Assembly: GCF_001278755.1 (NCBI RefSeq)
Contig: NZ_CP012601.1
Span: 682,001-746,000 of the forward strand
Reading direction: 5' to 3'
From: Bacillus sp. FJAT-22090
Lineage (GTDB): Bacteria; Bacillota; Bacilli; Bacillales_A; Planococcaceae
DNA: 64,000 nt
Shown: positions 45,442-54,324 of the stretch, piece by piece
How positions within the stretch are numbered: the first letter of the stretch is position 1
How the letters are laid out: each line of letters starts with the position of its first letter
Translations under genes and position numbers: made by a program
The notes under the pieces: generated by a model
What the model saw: only the letters and a program-made list of their open reading frames with translations
What the model was told of the DNA's origin: nothing
Database searches by the model: none

Positions 45442-46770
45442 TTATCCAGTAAATACTTGGTCATATGGATAGCGATAATGAACCTTTTTAGGTTTCATTA
45501 GCAAGAAAAATAAAGTCAATGGACCAATTCTTCCTACGAACATAACCATACATAAAAGGACTTCACCTATATCGCTTAGTTGAGCTGTTATTCCCATTGA
45601 CAATCCAACAGTGCCGAAAGCTGATACCACTTCAAACGCAAGTGGAAGGAAGGGAATATTTTCGGTAATGGTTAATAAAAAGATAAATGAAAGGACGATG
45701 AATAACCCGATTGTTGCAATCGCTAAAGATCGTATTACTATATCGAGACGAATAGATCGTCCAAATAATTCTGGTTCTCCACGTTGACGCAAGAATGCCA
45801 GTGTAGCAAGAATAATAACGATAAAAGTTGTTAGCTTTATCCCTGATGCTGTTGATGCACTTCCAGCACCAATAAACATTAAGACCATCGTCAAAAGAAT
45901 TGTAGGATCTTCCATATCACCATAATTTAACGTATTAAACCCTGCAGTGCGAGGGGATACGCCTTGAAAGTAGGAAACCATCACTTTCTCATATAATGGC
46001 ATATTGCCGATAGTTGCTGGATTATCATTTTCGAGTATGAAAACTATGCAGACAGCTACAACGTTAATGATAATTGTGCCGATAATCATCATTTTCGTAT
46101 GAAGTGACCATTCCTTGAATGATTTTTTCTGATGAATATCATATAAAACGGTAAAACCGATACCACCAATTATAAAAAGCGCTGTTATCACAATATTCAC
46201 AATAGGATCGTTTGCAAATTCGATTAAGTTATCTGGAAATAAGGAAAAACCTGCATTATTAAAGGCAGAAATAACATGGAAAATACTTATATACACGGCA
46301 TCCTTAAAGCCAAAAGTAGGAATCCAGTGTATGCTCAATATGATTATTGCAAAAAGTTGAACCGATAAAACAAATGATAATATCAGCTTAACTAATTTGA
46401 TAATGCCACCTATTGACTCTTGATTAAAAGATTCTTGCATATAAATACGATTTTGTAACCCAATTTTCTTTTTAAGAAGAATAAGTATAGCTACTGCAAA
46501 TGTCATCAAGCCGATACCACCACATTGTATTAAAATCATTAATACAATTTCCCCAAACAGAGTGAGCGTAGTACCAGGGTCAAAAACACTGAGCCCAGTA
46601 ACTGTAGTTGCTGACGTTGCTACGAATAATGCATCCGTCCATGATATATAGGTCGTAGTAGCAAAGGGGAGCTTTAAGCAAAGTGTCCCAATCATTATTA
46701 AAAATAAGAAACTTCCAGCAATAATAACAGGAGGTGAAACTACAATTCTTTTCTTTTTAATTCCACGCAT
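45442..46770 (-). CDS. ktrB: Potassium transporter KtrB
   Basis: 442-residue membrane protein of the Trk/Ktr family with four MPM repeats. Filter-like loops seen are SATTVTGLSVFDPG, NAGFSLFPDN, SPRTAGFNTLNYG and SAFGTVGLSMG, each with the conserved glycine. It imports K+ with Na+ coupling. The ATG at 46770 has GGGGAG 7 bases upstream; an in-frame TTG at 46785 overlaps that site. Expression is under a c-di-AMP riboswitch and attenuator (46855-47055). Confidence 0.95.
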   Translation of the reverse strand: MRGIKKKRIVVSPPVIIAGSFLFLIMIGTLCLKLPFATTTYISWTDALFVATSATTVTGLSVFDPGTTLTLFGEIVLMILIQCGGIGLMTFAVAILILLKKKIGLQNRIYMQESFNQESIGGIIKLVKLILSFVLSVQLFAIIILSIHWIPTFGFKDAVYISIFHVISAFNNAGFSLFPDNLIEFANDPIVNIVITALFIIGGIGFTVLYDIHQKKSFKEWSLHTKMMIIGTIIINVVAVCIVFILENDNPATIGNMPLYEKVMVSYFQGVSPRTAGFNTLNYGDMEDPTILLTMVLMFIGAGSASTASGIKLTTFIVIILATLAFLRQRGEPELFGRSIRLDIVIRSLAIATIGLFIVLSFIFLLTITENIPFLPLAFEVVSAFGTVGLSMGITAQLSDIGEVLLCMVMFVGRIGPLTLFFLLMKPKKVHYRYPYDQVFTG

Positions 46771-46854
46771 GCTAACACTCCCCAAAGAGTAAATTTAGAA
46801 ACAAAACTCGAAAATCTTAGCATTACATAACATCACAAAATAATGGCTAAATAC

Positions 46855-46893
46855 AAAAAAAGTCCACAAGGCATAGGTAATAGCCTAGTGGAC
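46855..46893 (-). terminator. Attenuator terminator between riboswitch and ktrB
   Basis: On the minus strand GTCCACTAGGC (46883-46893) pairs with GCCTTGTGGAC (46862-46872), followed by seven T. It stands between the aptamer and the ktrB start, so premature termination is the expected output of ligand binding. Confidence 0.9.
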
Positions 46894-46920
46894 ATTATTT
46901 CATTCTCACTAGCTCCAATT

Positions 46921-47055
46921 CCTCTCTCAGAACGCTTACGAGGTTAGCTGTCGGATTTGGGCCAATAGAGTAGCCCTACCTACATTCATAGGATTCACCC
47001 CACGCGGCATAAATGCCACAAATGGTTCCCCCGTTTCTAATGAATTAAGCGATTT
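46921..47055 (-). ncRNA. c-di-AMP riboswitch (ydaO-yuaA class)
   Basis: Read on the minus strand: AAATCGCTTAATT at the 5' end, ACGGGGGAACCA, GGGGTGAATCC, then CCGACAGCTAACCTCGTAAG with CGTTCTGAGAGAGG at the 3' end. These are the invariant blocks of the ydaO aptamer in the right order and spacing. The class senses c-di-AMP and turns off K+ uptake and osmoprotectant genes. Here it controls ktrB and ktrA. Confidence 0.96.
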
Positions 47056-47076
47056 AGAAATATGAAACTGCAAGTA

Positions 47077-47105
47077 ATAATACTCCTATAAATTTAACTT
47101 GTAAA
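47077..47105 (-). promoter_or_regulatory. Sigma-A promoter of the riboswitch-ktrBA transcript
   Basis: On the minus strand TTTACA (47100-47105), a 17-base spacer and TATTAT (47077-47082) place the start of transcription about 15 bases before the aptamer. Confidence 0.72.
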
Positions 47106-47281
47106 TAGAATTTTTATGAGTGTAAATTGTTCTCGATATATACCCTTTTCTAAGCTCTGATTACGATGGTGTTTCCGCGAAGAAAAAGCGCTTAAAAATT
47201 TTAGTTTTACTTCATGAACAGGAATATTTCTAGAGTTTGTAGAAGTTTATAGAGAGTGTTAATAGATAAGGGGGAAAATTT

Positions 47282-47764
47282 ATGACAAAACAATTCTTAC
47301 AGAATCCATCTATTGAATGCCTTGATGAAATTAAGTTAGTTGGCTTTCGTATATTATGTGAGGGTACTCAATATGTAAACGAAATACCCAAGGTAGCTAA
47401 CCATCTAAATGAACGATTAAGTGAGATTAAAAATGTTCTAAATCCATTTGTACAATTTGGAGCATTTGTTGTTGATAGTCTTTCCGAAAATCAAGATGGC
47501 TACTGGGTATGTATGCAGGTTAAAGAGTATGAGGAGATTCCAGAAGGGATGGTTACTTTAACTGTTCCACCTCAAAAATATATTGTGTGGAGACATAAGG
47601 GACCAAACCTTAAAATCAGAGATGCTTACGAACGTTTACATTCTTGGATGGAAGCAAACGGGTATGAAAGACAATTGGATAAATGGCATTTAGAGAGATT
47701 TCATAGTTGGAATTATACAGAAAATGTGGATGTAGAGCTATTGGACACGGTTAAAATTGATTAA
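47282..47764 (+). CDS. GyrI-like (AraC effector-binding fold) protein, copy B
   Basis: 160 residues. Pattern: CLDEIKLVGFRILCEGTQYVNEIP at the N terminus, VQFGAFVVDSLSENQDGYWVCMQVKEYEEIPEGMVTLTVPPQKYIVWRH-type core, and HSWMEANGYERQLDKWHLERF near the end. It is the same fold as the protein at 43442 but of a different subgroup. No DNA-binding domain. AAGGGGGAAAA lies upstream of the ATG. It faces away from ktrB. The role is probably binding small toxic compounds; inferred only. Confidence 0.82.
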   Translation: MTKQFLQNPSIECLDEIKLVGFRILCEGTQYVNEIPKVANHLNERLSEIKNVLNPFVQFGAFVVDSLSENQDGYWVCMQVKEYEEIPEGMVTLTVPPQKYIVWRHKGPNLKIRDAYERLHSWMEANGYERQLDKWHLERFHSWNYTENVDVELLDTVKID

Positions 47765-47852
47765 ACCTGTTGAACTCACATATTCGTATTTTATGAAGCT
47801 TTACAGCATAAAAAATATAGGTAAAAATATAGAGAAATTTAAGGGGATCTAA

Positions 47853-49319
47853 ATGAAGATCAAGTTCAAACATTTTTTTAAAGAAGAATTAACGATACAT
47901 GAAATACAGGATGCATTAGAAGAAGGGGAAATAACCTCAAAAGAGTTAGTTATGTATTACCTTGATAGAATAGCGAAGTTTGACCAAGAAGGTCCGATGG
48001 TAAATTCTGTCCTTGAAATAAATCCAGATGCTATTTTTATAGCCGAAGCACTTGATCATGAAAGAAAGACAAAAGGAGCTAGAGGGCTTTTACATGGAAT
48101 TCCTGTATTGCTTAAAGACAATATTGAAACAAATGATTTCATGCATACAAGTGCCGGAACACTCGCTTTAGAAAATCATCTTAGTAAGCATGACGCATTT
48201 CTTGTTGAAAAACTACGCGTATCAGGTGCAATTATTTTAGGTAAATCAAATATGACTGAATTGGCTAATGGAATGTCCTCTACTATGTGGGCAGGTTATA
48301 GTTCTAGAGGTGGACAAGTATTAAATCCATATGGGAGTGATCTATTTGTCGGTGGTTCTAGCTCGGGTTCTGCTGTGGCGGTTGCTTCCAATTTTACGGT
48401 AGTATCTGTTGGTACTGAGACAGATGCTTCTATACTCAGTCCTGCCATTCAAAATTCAGTAGTTGGAATTAAACCTACAGTTGGATTAATTAGTCGAACA
48501 GGAATCGTACCATTTACATATTCTCAAGATACTGCAGGACCTTTTGCAAGATCAGTTACGGATGCAGCAATTTTATTGGGTGCCATGACAGGAGTCGATA
48601 AATTGGATGCAGCTACGCTTAAAAGTGAAGGTATTTCAAAGCATGATTATACTGTATTCCTAGATTCTAAAGGATTGAAAGGAGCTAGAATCGGAGTATT
48701 TAACAATGCATCTGAAGATTTTTATACATCAGGGGAATACGATGAAAAACTGTTTTTAAAAGTTATTCAGACATTAAACGAAGAAGGAGCAGAAATTGTT
48801 GAAAATATCGAAATTCCTTCTTTTAAAAGGGATTGGAGTTGGGGAGTTCCTATATATGAACTGAAGCATAGTTTAGGAAATTATTTATCACAGCTTCCAC
48901 ACTACATACCAGTCCATTCAGATACCGAATTAATTCAATTCAATAAACAAAATGAGCAGAAAACATTAAAGTATGGGCAAAATAAGTTGGAATTTAGAGA
49001 AAGCCTTCCAAACACATTAAGAAACCCTGAATATTTAAATGCAAAATTAGAAGATTTGTATTTTTCACAGGAGATGGGAATCGACTATACTTTTAAAAAA
49101 TATAACCTTGACGCAATTCTTTTTCCATCTTATATAGGATCTACAATAAGTGCTAAAGCTGGCTATCCATCTATAGCAGTTCCTGCTGGCTACATAGATA
49201 GTGGAAGACCATTTGGTGTAACTTTTGCAGGTATCGCATTTAGTGAGGGCGTATTAATAAAGCTTGCTTATGCTTTTGAACAAGCAACAAAACAACGAGT
49301 TTGTCCTGAATTTACATAA
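47853..49319 (+). CDS. Amidase signature family enzyme
   Basis: 488 residues. The Ser-cisSer-Lys triad is visible: K88 in GIPVLLKDNIETND, the cis-serine in FVGGSSSGSAVAVA (about residues 167-173), and the nucleophile S193 in GTETDASILSPA. No signal peptide. Not a GatA: gatB and gatC are absent and the C-terminal half differs. Substrate could be a small amide or peptide amide. Its 88-base distance from the GyrI-like gene leaves co-transcription open. Confidence 0.88.
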   Translation: MKIKFKHFFKEELTIHEIQDALEEGEITSKELVMYYLDRIAKFDQEGPMVNSVLEINPDAIFIAEALDHERKTKGARGLLHGIPVLLKDNIETNDFMHTSAGTLALENHLSKHDAFLVEKLRVSGAIILGKSNMTELANGMSSTMWAGYSSRGGQVLNPYGSDLFVGGSSSGSAVAVASNFTVVSVGTETDASILSPAIQNSVVGIKPTVGLISRTGIVPFTYSQDTAGPFARSVTDAAILLGAMTGVDKLDAATLKSEGISKHDYTVFLDSKGLKGARIGVFNNASEDFYTSGEYDEKLFLKVIQTLNEEGAEIVENIEIPSFKRDWSWGVPIYELKHSLGNYLSQLPHYIPVHSDTELIQFNKQNEQKTLKYGQNKLEFRESLPNTLRNPEYLNAKLEDLYFSQEMGIDYTFKKYNLDAILFPSYIGSTISAKAGYPSIAVPAGYIDSGRPFGVTFAGIAFSEGVLIKLAYAFEQATKQRVCPEFT

Positions 49320-49434
49320 TATAACTGTTAGGGAGAAATTAATTTTGGAATAGTATGGTATAATTTATTTTGCCTAAAAATTCAATTATTCTTATATTTT
49401 GTTGATAGGTATTATTGCTAGGGGGGCGTTCATT

Positions 49435-49491
49435 ATGGTAAACAAAAGACTCTATATTGTGAATGACATTAAGGGGATTACGCTTTTTTAA
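49435..49491 (+). CDS. Candidate 18-residue leader peptide
   Basis: ATG 49435 to TAA 49491 encodes MVNKRLYIVNDIKGITLF. GGGGGG (49421-49426) is an unusually strong ribosome-binding site at 8 bases. The ORF ends 38 bases before the acetyltransferase, and its last codons hold one arm (GGGGATTACGC) of a hairpin that competes with sequestration of the next ribosome-binding site. The layout is that of a translational attenuation leader; there is no direct proof that it is translated. Confidence 0.5.
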   Translation: MVNKRLYIVNDIKGITLF

Positions 49492-49524
49492 AATACACGC
49501 GTTTCCCCAAAACAAAAAGGGGAA
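49473..49524 (+). promoter_or_regulatory. Mutually exclusive hairpins: putative translational attenuator
   Basis: Segment A GGGGATTACGC (49473-49483) can pair with B GCGTTTCCCC (49499-49508) using GGGG:CCCC and ACGC:GCGT. B can instead pair through TTCCCC (49503-49508) with C GGGGAA (49519-49524), which is the ribosome-binding site of the acetyltransferase at 49530. A lies inside the leader ORF. The outcome would depend on where ribosomes sit on the leader. Confidence 0.5.
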
Positions 49525-49529
49525 GTTTT

Positions 49530-49985
49530 ATGAGAACAAATAATGTAAGATTGGTAGAATTAAATGAAGATAACTGGTATGAATGTTGTCAATTAGAGAT
49601 TTCAGAAGAACAAAGCAATTATATTGAACCAAATGCCATATCTATAGCTCAGTCTAAGTTCGAACCTACATTAGAGCTATATGGTATTTACTTAGAAGAA
49701 AAAGTTGTTGGTTTTTTAATGTATAACTCTGTTCCAGAAGAACTTGAGGGACATTGGGTATATAGAATAATGGTGGATAAGCAATTCCAGGGTCAAGGTA
49801 TTGGTAAAGCTGCAACTACGCTAATGATTAATGAGATGGCTAAATTACCAAATGTAAAGAAAATCGTAGTTGGTTATCATCCAGAAAATTTGGGGGCACA
49901 TAATTTGTATGCCAGTTTGGGATTTATTGATCATGGTGATAGATTTGGAAAAGAAATGGCAGTTATTAAACATATAATTGAGTAA
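49530..49985 (+). CDS. GNAT acetyltransferase, BltD/spermine acetyltransferase-like
   Basis: 151 residues. N-terminal VRLVELNEDNWYECCQLEISEEQSNYIEP with the NYIEPNAISIAQ stretch typical of BltD-like polyamine acetyltransferases, the acetyl-CoA loop VDKQFQGQGIGKAATTLM, and HPENLGAHNLYASLGF. It may acetylate spermine or spermidine, or an antibiotic. Expression is probably controlled by the leader and hairpins just upstream. A terminator follows 20 bases after the stop, so it is monocistronic. Confidence 0.82.
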   Translation: MRTNNVRLVELNEDNWYECCQLEISEEQSNYIEPNAISIAQSKFEPTLELYGIYLEEKVVGFLMYNSVPEELEGHWVYRIMVDKQFQGQGIGKAATTLMINEMAKLPNVKKIVVGYHPENLGAHNLYASLGFIDHGDRFGKEMAVIKHIIE

Positions 49986-50005
49986 TATATACATGGATGA
50001 GTGAA

Positions 50006-50036
50006 GAAAAAGGATCATTTATTGGTCCTTTTTTTA
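50006..50036 (+). terminator. Terminator after the BltD-like gene
   Basis: AAAAAGGATCA and TGGTCCTTTTTTT arms with a short loop. Confidence 0.85.
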
Positions 50037-50102
50037 TGAAAAATATTTTTTCTAAGAACTTAATCTTTTGCTAATCGTCTTATATTTAAAAGGTGGGTGT
50101 GT

Positions 50103-50753
50103 ATGGAACAAGCAATTATATTTGATATGGATGGTACATTATTTCGAACTAATTTAATTTTAGAGCCTGCATTAGAAAAAACGTTTAATATGCTAAGAAA
50201 GGAAAATTTATGGACTGGAGAAACACCTATTAATAAGTATCGTGAAATTATGGGTGTGCCGTTACCAGAGGTTTGGAAAACATTATGTCCAAACCACTCT
50301 ATTGAGATAAGAGAAAAAAGCAATGAGTTCTTCCAAGAAAAGTTAATTGAATTAATTAAAAAAGGAAAGGGTTCATTATATCCTTATTCGGAAATGGTGC
50401 TGGAATTGTTAAGTAAGAAGTATAATCTCTACATAGCTAGCAATGGACAAGAAGATTACTTACAAGCAATTGTTCATACATATACATTAGACAAGTATAT
50501 TAAAAAGATATACAGTATTCAGTCAATACCTTCAGGACATAAATCTGATTTAGTAAAGAAGGTACTACAGGAAAATAATATTAGTACTGGATCAGTTGTT
50601 GGTGACCGTTTATCGGATATTAACGCAGCCAAGGACAACGGGTTAGTTTCTATAGGAGTGAATTTTGATTTTGCTCAATCGATTGAATTAGAAAAAGCAG
50701 ATATAGTCATTGATGATTTAAGGGAGCTTATAAACATCGAGTTAAGAAATTAA
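50103..50753 (+). CDS. HAD family hydrolase (PGP-like phosphatase)
   Basis: 216 residues. Motif I IIFDMDGTLFRT with nucleophile Asp and acid/base Asp, motif II IASNGQED, motif III lysine in GHKSDLVKKVL, motif IV VVGDRLSDINAAKDNG. A helical cap after motif I places it with phosphoglycolate-phosphatase or beta-phosphoglucomutase-type HADs. The physiological substrate is unknown. The frame opens at a GTG at 50097 within the GGTGGGTG site; ATG 50103 is chosen. Confidence 0.87.
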   Translation: MEQAIIFDMDGTLFRTNLILEPALEKTFNMLRKENLWTGETPINKYREIMGVPLPEVWKTLCPNHSIEIREKSNEFFQEKLIELIKKGKGSLYPYSEMVLELLSKKYNLYIASNGQEDYLQAIVHTYTLDKYIKKIYSIQSIPSGHKSDLVKKVLQENNISTGSVVGDRLSDINAAKDNGLVSIGVNFDFAQSIELEKADIVIDDLRELINIELRN

Positions 50754-50797
50754 ATGTGTCAGGCACTTTAAAAAGTAACTTCCCAAAAAATATTGTG

Positions 50798-50823
50798 TAT
50801 AGCACCGAAAATTCGGTGCTATA
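50798..50823. terminator. Hairpin between convergent HAD and SgrR-like genes
   Basis: TATAGCACCGAA and TTCGGTGCTATA are perfectly complementary around two A. There is no strong T run on the plus strand; on the minus strand TTTTTT follows after nine bases. It probably ends transcription from either side. GTGTCAGGCAC at 50756-50766 is a short motif common in Bacillus intergenic regions. Confidence 0.6.
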
Positions 50824-50826
50824 AAT

Positions 50827-52470
50827 TTAATTACAAGTAGGTCTAACCCAAAGCTTTGAAAAGTCTACATACCCAAAATGTTTTATATTAATATTCATTA
50901 AATCTGCGGAGAAAGGAATTTGACGTTTCGCATAATAAAGTGGAACAAAAATAGATTCGTCAATCAATGCTTTCTCTACCTTTAAATTTAATGATGTCCA
51001 ATCTTCAAATGGAGTGTTTATGTATTCCTCTAAATAGTCCATCCATTTATTATTTTCTTTCAAAACAGATGCTAATGGAGAAAAACCATTTCTTAAGAAA
51101 TAAAAGAATGAAAAGTTTTGATTCATTTCAAAAACTTCACCATGAATAAAGAGATCTACTTCTTCGTTCTTCACATTATTTGCTATCGTATCTTTAAAAG
51201 AGACCCATTTTATATGAACTGGAACTCCTTCTCTTTCAAATATAGTTTTCAACCAATTAGTAGTATTTTCCGTGTAATTTACTAACTTTATTATAAGTGA
51301 TTCTGAAAATGATGGGCGTTCCACTTCTGACAACATGTATTTCTTACTATGACCAATAAGGCAGCCATGAGGATTAGGTAGAATTCTCTGATCCACCTTA
51401 CCAATTGTATGTCTATACTTTGCGATTATAAAATGTAAATAATCACGTACTTCTTTTCTTTGAATAGCAGAGTTACGGTTTACATTCATGACAACCAATC
51501 CAAAGCCAGAATCACTTTCCACTTGAAATGTAGGCTGATTTTCTGTTGAAGAACGATACACTATCTCAAATCCGACTGGTAATTGGACAAACTCAATTAT
51601 GTCTAATAAAGGTCTTTCTCCGTAAAACTCTTTAAACGCGACTAATTTTGTTTTGTAATCATTGTTCTCCTCGAGATAAAAGCAACCAGTCCCTATTACG
51701 TTTCCTTTGATTTCTTTATAAATACTAGCATTCATTGTACCGAGCATTTGTAAACAATAGCTGCAACCTCTCGGAAAATGTATATCTACAACTAATGGAG
51801 CAGCTACAACAATTTTTTGTACTGGCTCCCACAAATCTTTATAACAATCATGCTTTCGTATCCTTTCCAAACAGTCTGTAACATCTTCTGCAGTTAATAT
51901 GGAACCATCATGGAATTTAATATCTTTTTTTAAATATATTCGAAGCTTAGTTTCACCTATGTCCCAGCTGTGAGCTAGTTCCGGGTATACAATTCCTTCT
52001 TCATCCACAAAAACTAATCGGTTATAAATCGTTGCGACAATATTTGCGCTATGTACATCAGCAGCTTCAAGAGGATGCTTTGTTAAAAATGGAAATTTTC
52101 TTGGGACGACAAGTTTGTCATTTGTATTTTGAACATAACCGAAATTTGACCGAAATTTATTCATTAACCGCAGTTTACTTTCCAATGACCATTCGAATAA
52201 CAAATATTTGCTACTTATATCAACGGCTTCCTCATCAATGATCTTCATAGCATGTTCTTCAAAAATACTTTCCACATCTTTTAGCCATTGTAGGTTAGAT
52301 ACCTTGCCACGTCCACGTCCAGAAGTATAAGTGAGCCAGCCTTCTTTAGACCATTTCTGTATATTACGTGTGGTTTGTTTTGTGCTTAATTGGAGGACAT
52401 CTGCTAATTCTTCTTGTTTTATTGGTCCTGAAGACACTGAATGCCAAAGCTTTAATAAATTCTTATCCAT
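50827..52470 (-). CDS. SgrR-like transcriptional regulator with solute-binding domain
   Basis: 547 residues. N-terminal winged helix (about 1-65, ELADVLQLSTKQTTRNIQKWSKEGWLTY), a linker, then a DppA/OppA-type extracellular-solute-binding fold (SBP_bac_5; AHSWDIGETKLRIYLKKDIKFHDGSILTAEDVTDCLERI) used inside the cell as a ligand sensor. SgrR itself senses glucose-phosphate stress. Here the divergent neighbour is an MFS pump, so it probably regulates that pump in response to a peptide-like or sugar ligand. No signal peptide. Complete length for the family. Confidence 0.87.
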   Translation of the reverse strand: MDKNLLKLWHSVSSGPIKQEELADVLQLSTKQTTRNIQKWSKEGWLTYTSGRGRGKVSNLQWLKDVESIFEEHAMKIIDEEAVDISSKYLLFEWSLESKLRLMNKFRSNFGYVQNTNDKLVVPRKFPFLTKHPLEAADVHSANIVATIYNRLVFVDEEGIVYPELAHSWDIGETKLRIYLKKDIKFHDGSILTAEDVTDCLERIRKHDCYKDLWEPVQKIVVAAPLVVDIHFPRGCSYCLQMLGTMNASIYKEIKGNVIGTGCFYLEENNDYKTKLVAFKEFYGERPLLDIIEFVQLPVGFEIVYRSSTENQPTFQVESDSGFGLVVMNVNRNSAIQRKEVRDYLHFIIAKYRHTIGKVDQRILPNPHGCLIGHSKKYMLSEVERPSFSESLIIKLVNYTENTTNWLKTIFEREGVPVHIKWVSFKDTIANNVKNEEVDLFIHGEVFEMNQNFSFFYFLRNGFSPLASVLKENNKWMDYLEEYINTPFEDWTSLNLKVEKALIDESIFVPLYYAKRQIPFSADLMNINIKHFGYVDFSKLWVRPTCN

Positions 52471-52567
52471 TCTATCCTCCTATTAAAGTGGACATAGATT
52501 AATTATTTGTCCGTTTTTATTTTTCTTAGTCTAGTTTAATATACTAAAGACAGAGGAGGGGAACAAC

Positions 52568-53785
52568 ATGGGTTGGAAGAACTATCCGCAAAATATTAAG
52601 GTTCGTCTCATTACTTCATTTTTTAATCGCGCGGTATCCTCCGCAGTAATGCCTTTTATGGCACTATTTTTTGCACAAGAAATGAATAAGGTATGGGCAG
52701 GACTCTTTCTAGTTTTTACTGTAATCATTAGTTTTTTTGTGAATCTTATCGGGGGCTATATTTCGGATCGTTTTCCACGAAAAAGAGTATTAGTACTAAC
52801 TTCATCTATTAGTGCATTCCTTTTTTTGTTGATGACAATTAGTTTATATCCTAGAGACAACATCATTTCGATTTTTGCCTTTGCTTACACATTATACATA
52901 GTGACAAGTAGCCTTGGACGTCCAGCGATGCACGCGATAATTATCGATTCGACCACTCCTGAAAACAGAAAAGAGGTGTATGCACTCGATTACTGGCTCG
53001 TAAATTTATCAATGGCTATAGGTGCTGCATTAGGCGGTTTGTTATATTTGCATCATCAAATAGAATTATTTGTATTGCTAACGATTACTTCAACGATATT
53101 ACCAATTGCTTATCAAATTTGGTTAATTGATGAGCATACCATTAGAAGAGAAAAGCAACATCAAAATGTGTTTTTGGATTTAATTCAAAACTACAAAGTT
53201 GCTTTTCAAGACAGACCCTTTGTGAAAGTAGTTATAGGATCCATGTTCATTTTTGCAGCGGAGTTTTCGTTAAACAGTTATATAGGTGTTCGATTAGCAG
53301 AGACGTTTGAATCTGTACATATAGGAAACTTTGAGATTGCTGGTGTTCGAATGTTAAGCATACTTAATATTGAGAATATGCTTCTTGTCGTATGTTTTAC
53401 GTTTCTAATCAATAAACTAACGGATAAATTTAGTAATAAAAACGTTTTATTGATTGGCTTGATCATATATGGTATCGGTTATGTAACAGTTACTTCAGCT
53501 AATACTTTTTATGTGCTAATCTTGTTTAATTTGATAGCAACTATGGGAGAATTAATCTATTCTCCAGTTAGAAACGCTGAGCAAGCGAATATGATTCCAT
53601 CAGACAAAAGAGGTTCTTATTCTGCGTTCACGAACTTTTCTTTTAGCGGTGCAGATCTGATTGCCCGTTCCACAATAATCATAGGGGCGTTTTTAATACC
53701 TACCATGATGTCTGTATATATTGGCATTTTAATTATGTTTGGAACTCTGTTAGTATACGCAGGATTATTTATGAGAAAAACTTAA
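52568..53785 (+). CDS. MFS transporter
   Basis: 405 residues with twelve predicted helices. The MFS motif A is GGYISDRFPRKRVLVL between helices 2 and 3. The N-terminal half, with SSLGRPAMHAIIIDSTTPENRKEVYALDYWLVNLSMAIGAALGG, resembles the YttB/MdtH-type drug exporters of Bacillus. GAGGAGGGG lies 7 bases before the ATG. It is divergent from the SgrR-like regulator with a 97-base shared promoter region. Substrate unknown. Confidence 0.87.
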   Translation: MGWKNYPQNIKVRLITSFFNRAVSSAVMPFMALFFAQEMNKVWAGLFLVFTVIISFFVNLIGGYISDRFPRKRVLVLTSSISAFLFLLMTISLYPRDNIISIFAFAYTLYIVTSSLGRPAMHAIIIDSTTPENRKEVYALDYWLVNLSMAIGAALGGLLYLHHQIELFVLLTITSTILPIAYQIWLIDEHTIRREKQHQNVFLDLIQNYKVAFQDRPFVKVVIGSMFIFAAEFSLNSYIGVRLAETFESVHIGNFEIAGVRMLSILNIENMLLVVCFTFLINKLTDKFSNKNVLLIGLIIYGIGYVTVTSANTFYVLILFNLIATMGELIYSPVRNAEQANMIPSDKRGSYSAFTNFSFSGADLIARSTIIIGAFLIPTMMSVYIGILIMFGTLLVYAGLFMRKT

Positions 53786-53849
53786 ATTAGATTTGTTGAG
53801 AACTATATATTACTAACCCATTTTAATCGAAGTGGGTTCAGACTGTATA

Positions 53850-53883
53850 CAAAGTACCCCGAGAGTTCTTTAGGGGTACTTTG
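53850..53883 (+). terminator. Terminator after the MFS gene
   Basis: CAAAGTACCCC and GGGGTACTTTG pair exactly; the T-rich tail is modest. Confidence 0.75.
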
Positions 53884-53951
53884 TCAATTTTGAAGGTTTA
53901 AGTTCAAATTTCCCCTGAATTTTATGTGTGAGTCATCGCTACGAGACGTTT

Positions 53952-54235
53952 TCAACTCGCATTAGGCAGCTTCCATGTCCAAGTGGCGAGCTTTTTCAAA
54001 TTCATCGCACAAAAGTAAGTATCGCTTGCATAGACAATTTTTTAAGGGCCCGAAAGGTTGTCCAACGCATACCATGCTTTTCTTTCACATCAGCAAAGAC
54101 GCGTTCAATTGTTTCTTTGCGTTTAGCATATATCTCTTTTACTTCCACATAATACGTAGATGTTCCGCTTCCTCCACATACCCTTCCTAAATGTGTCGTT
54201 GAATCAGCTTCGTTTTTCAAGTTGTTCACGTTCAT
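53952..54235 (-). pseudogene. IS1182-family transposase, C-terminal remnant with frameshifts
   Basis: The readable part YAKRKETIERVFADVKEKHG with MRWTTFRALKKLSMQAILTF is the conserved C terminus of IS1182-type DDE transposases. The natural continuation CAMNLKKLATWTWK is in a different frame. Upstream, RHI-stop-EGYVEEAEHLRI is in a third frame, so at least two frameshifts and a stop have accumulated. The N-terminal and catalytic parts are gone and I see no terminal inverted repeats. It marks past IS activity in the accessory region. Confidence 0.82.
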
Positions 54236-54324
54236 TAATTTGGTTTTTAGTCAGAATGATATTCAACACCTCAACGTCTTAGAAGATTTAGAAACTCAAC
54301 ACTTTTTAAATTAGTCAACACTAG

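Noticed and set aside
49503-49524. Simple RNA thermometer sequestering the acetyltransferase ribosome-binding site
   Set aside because: Possible from the hairpin alone, but the strong leader ORF and the competing upstream arm make attenuation the better reading.
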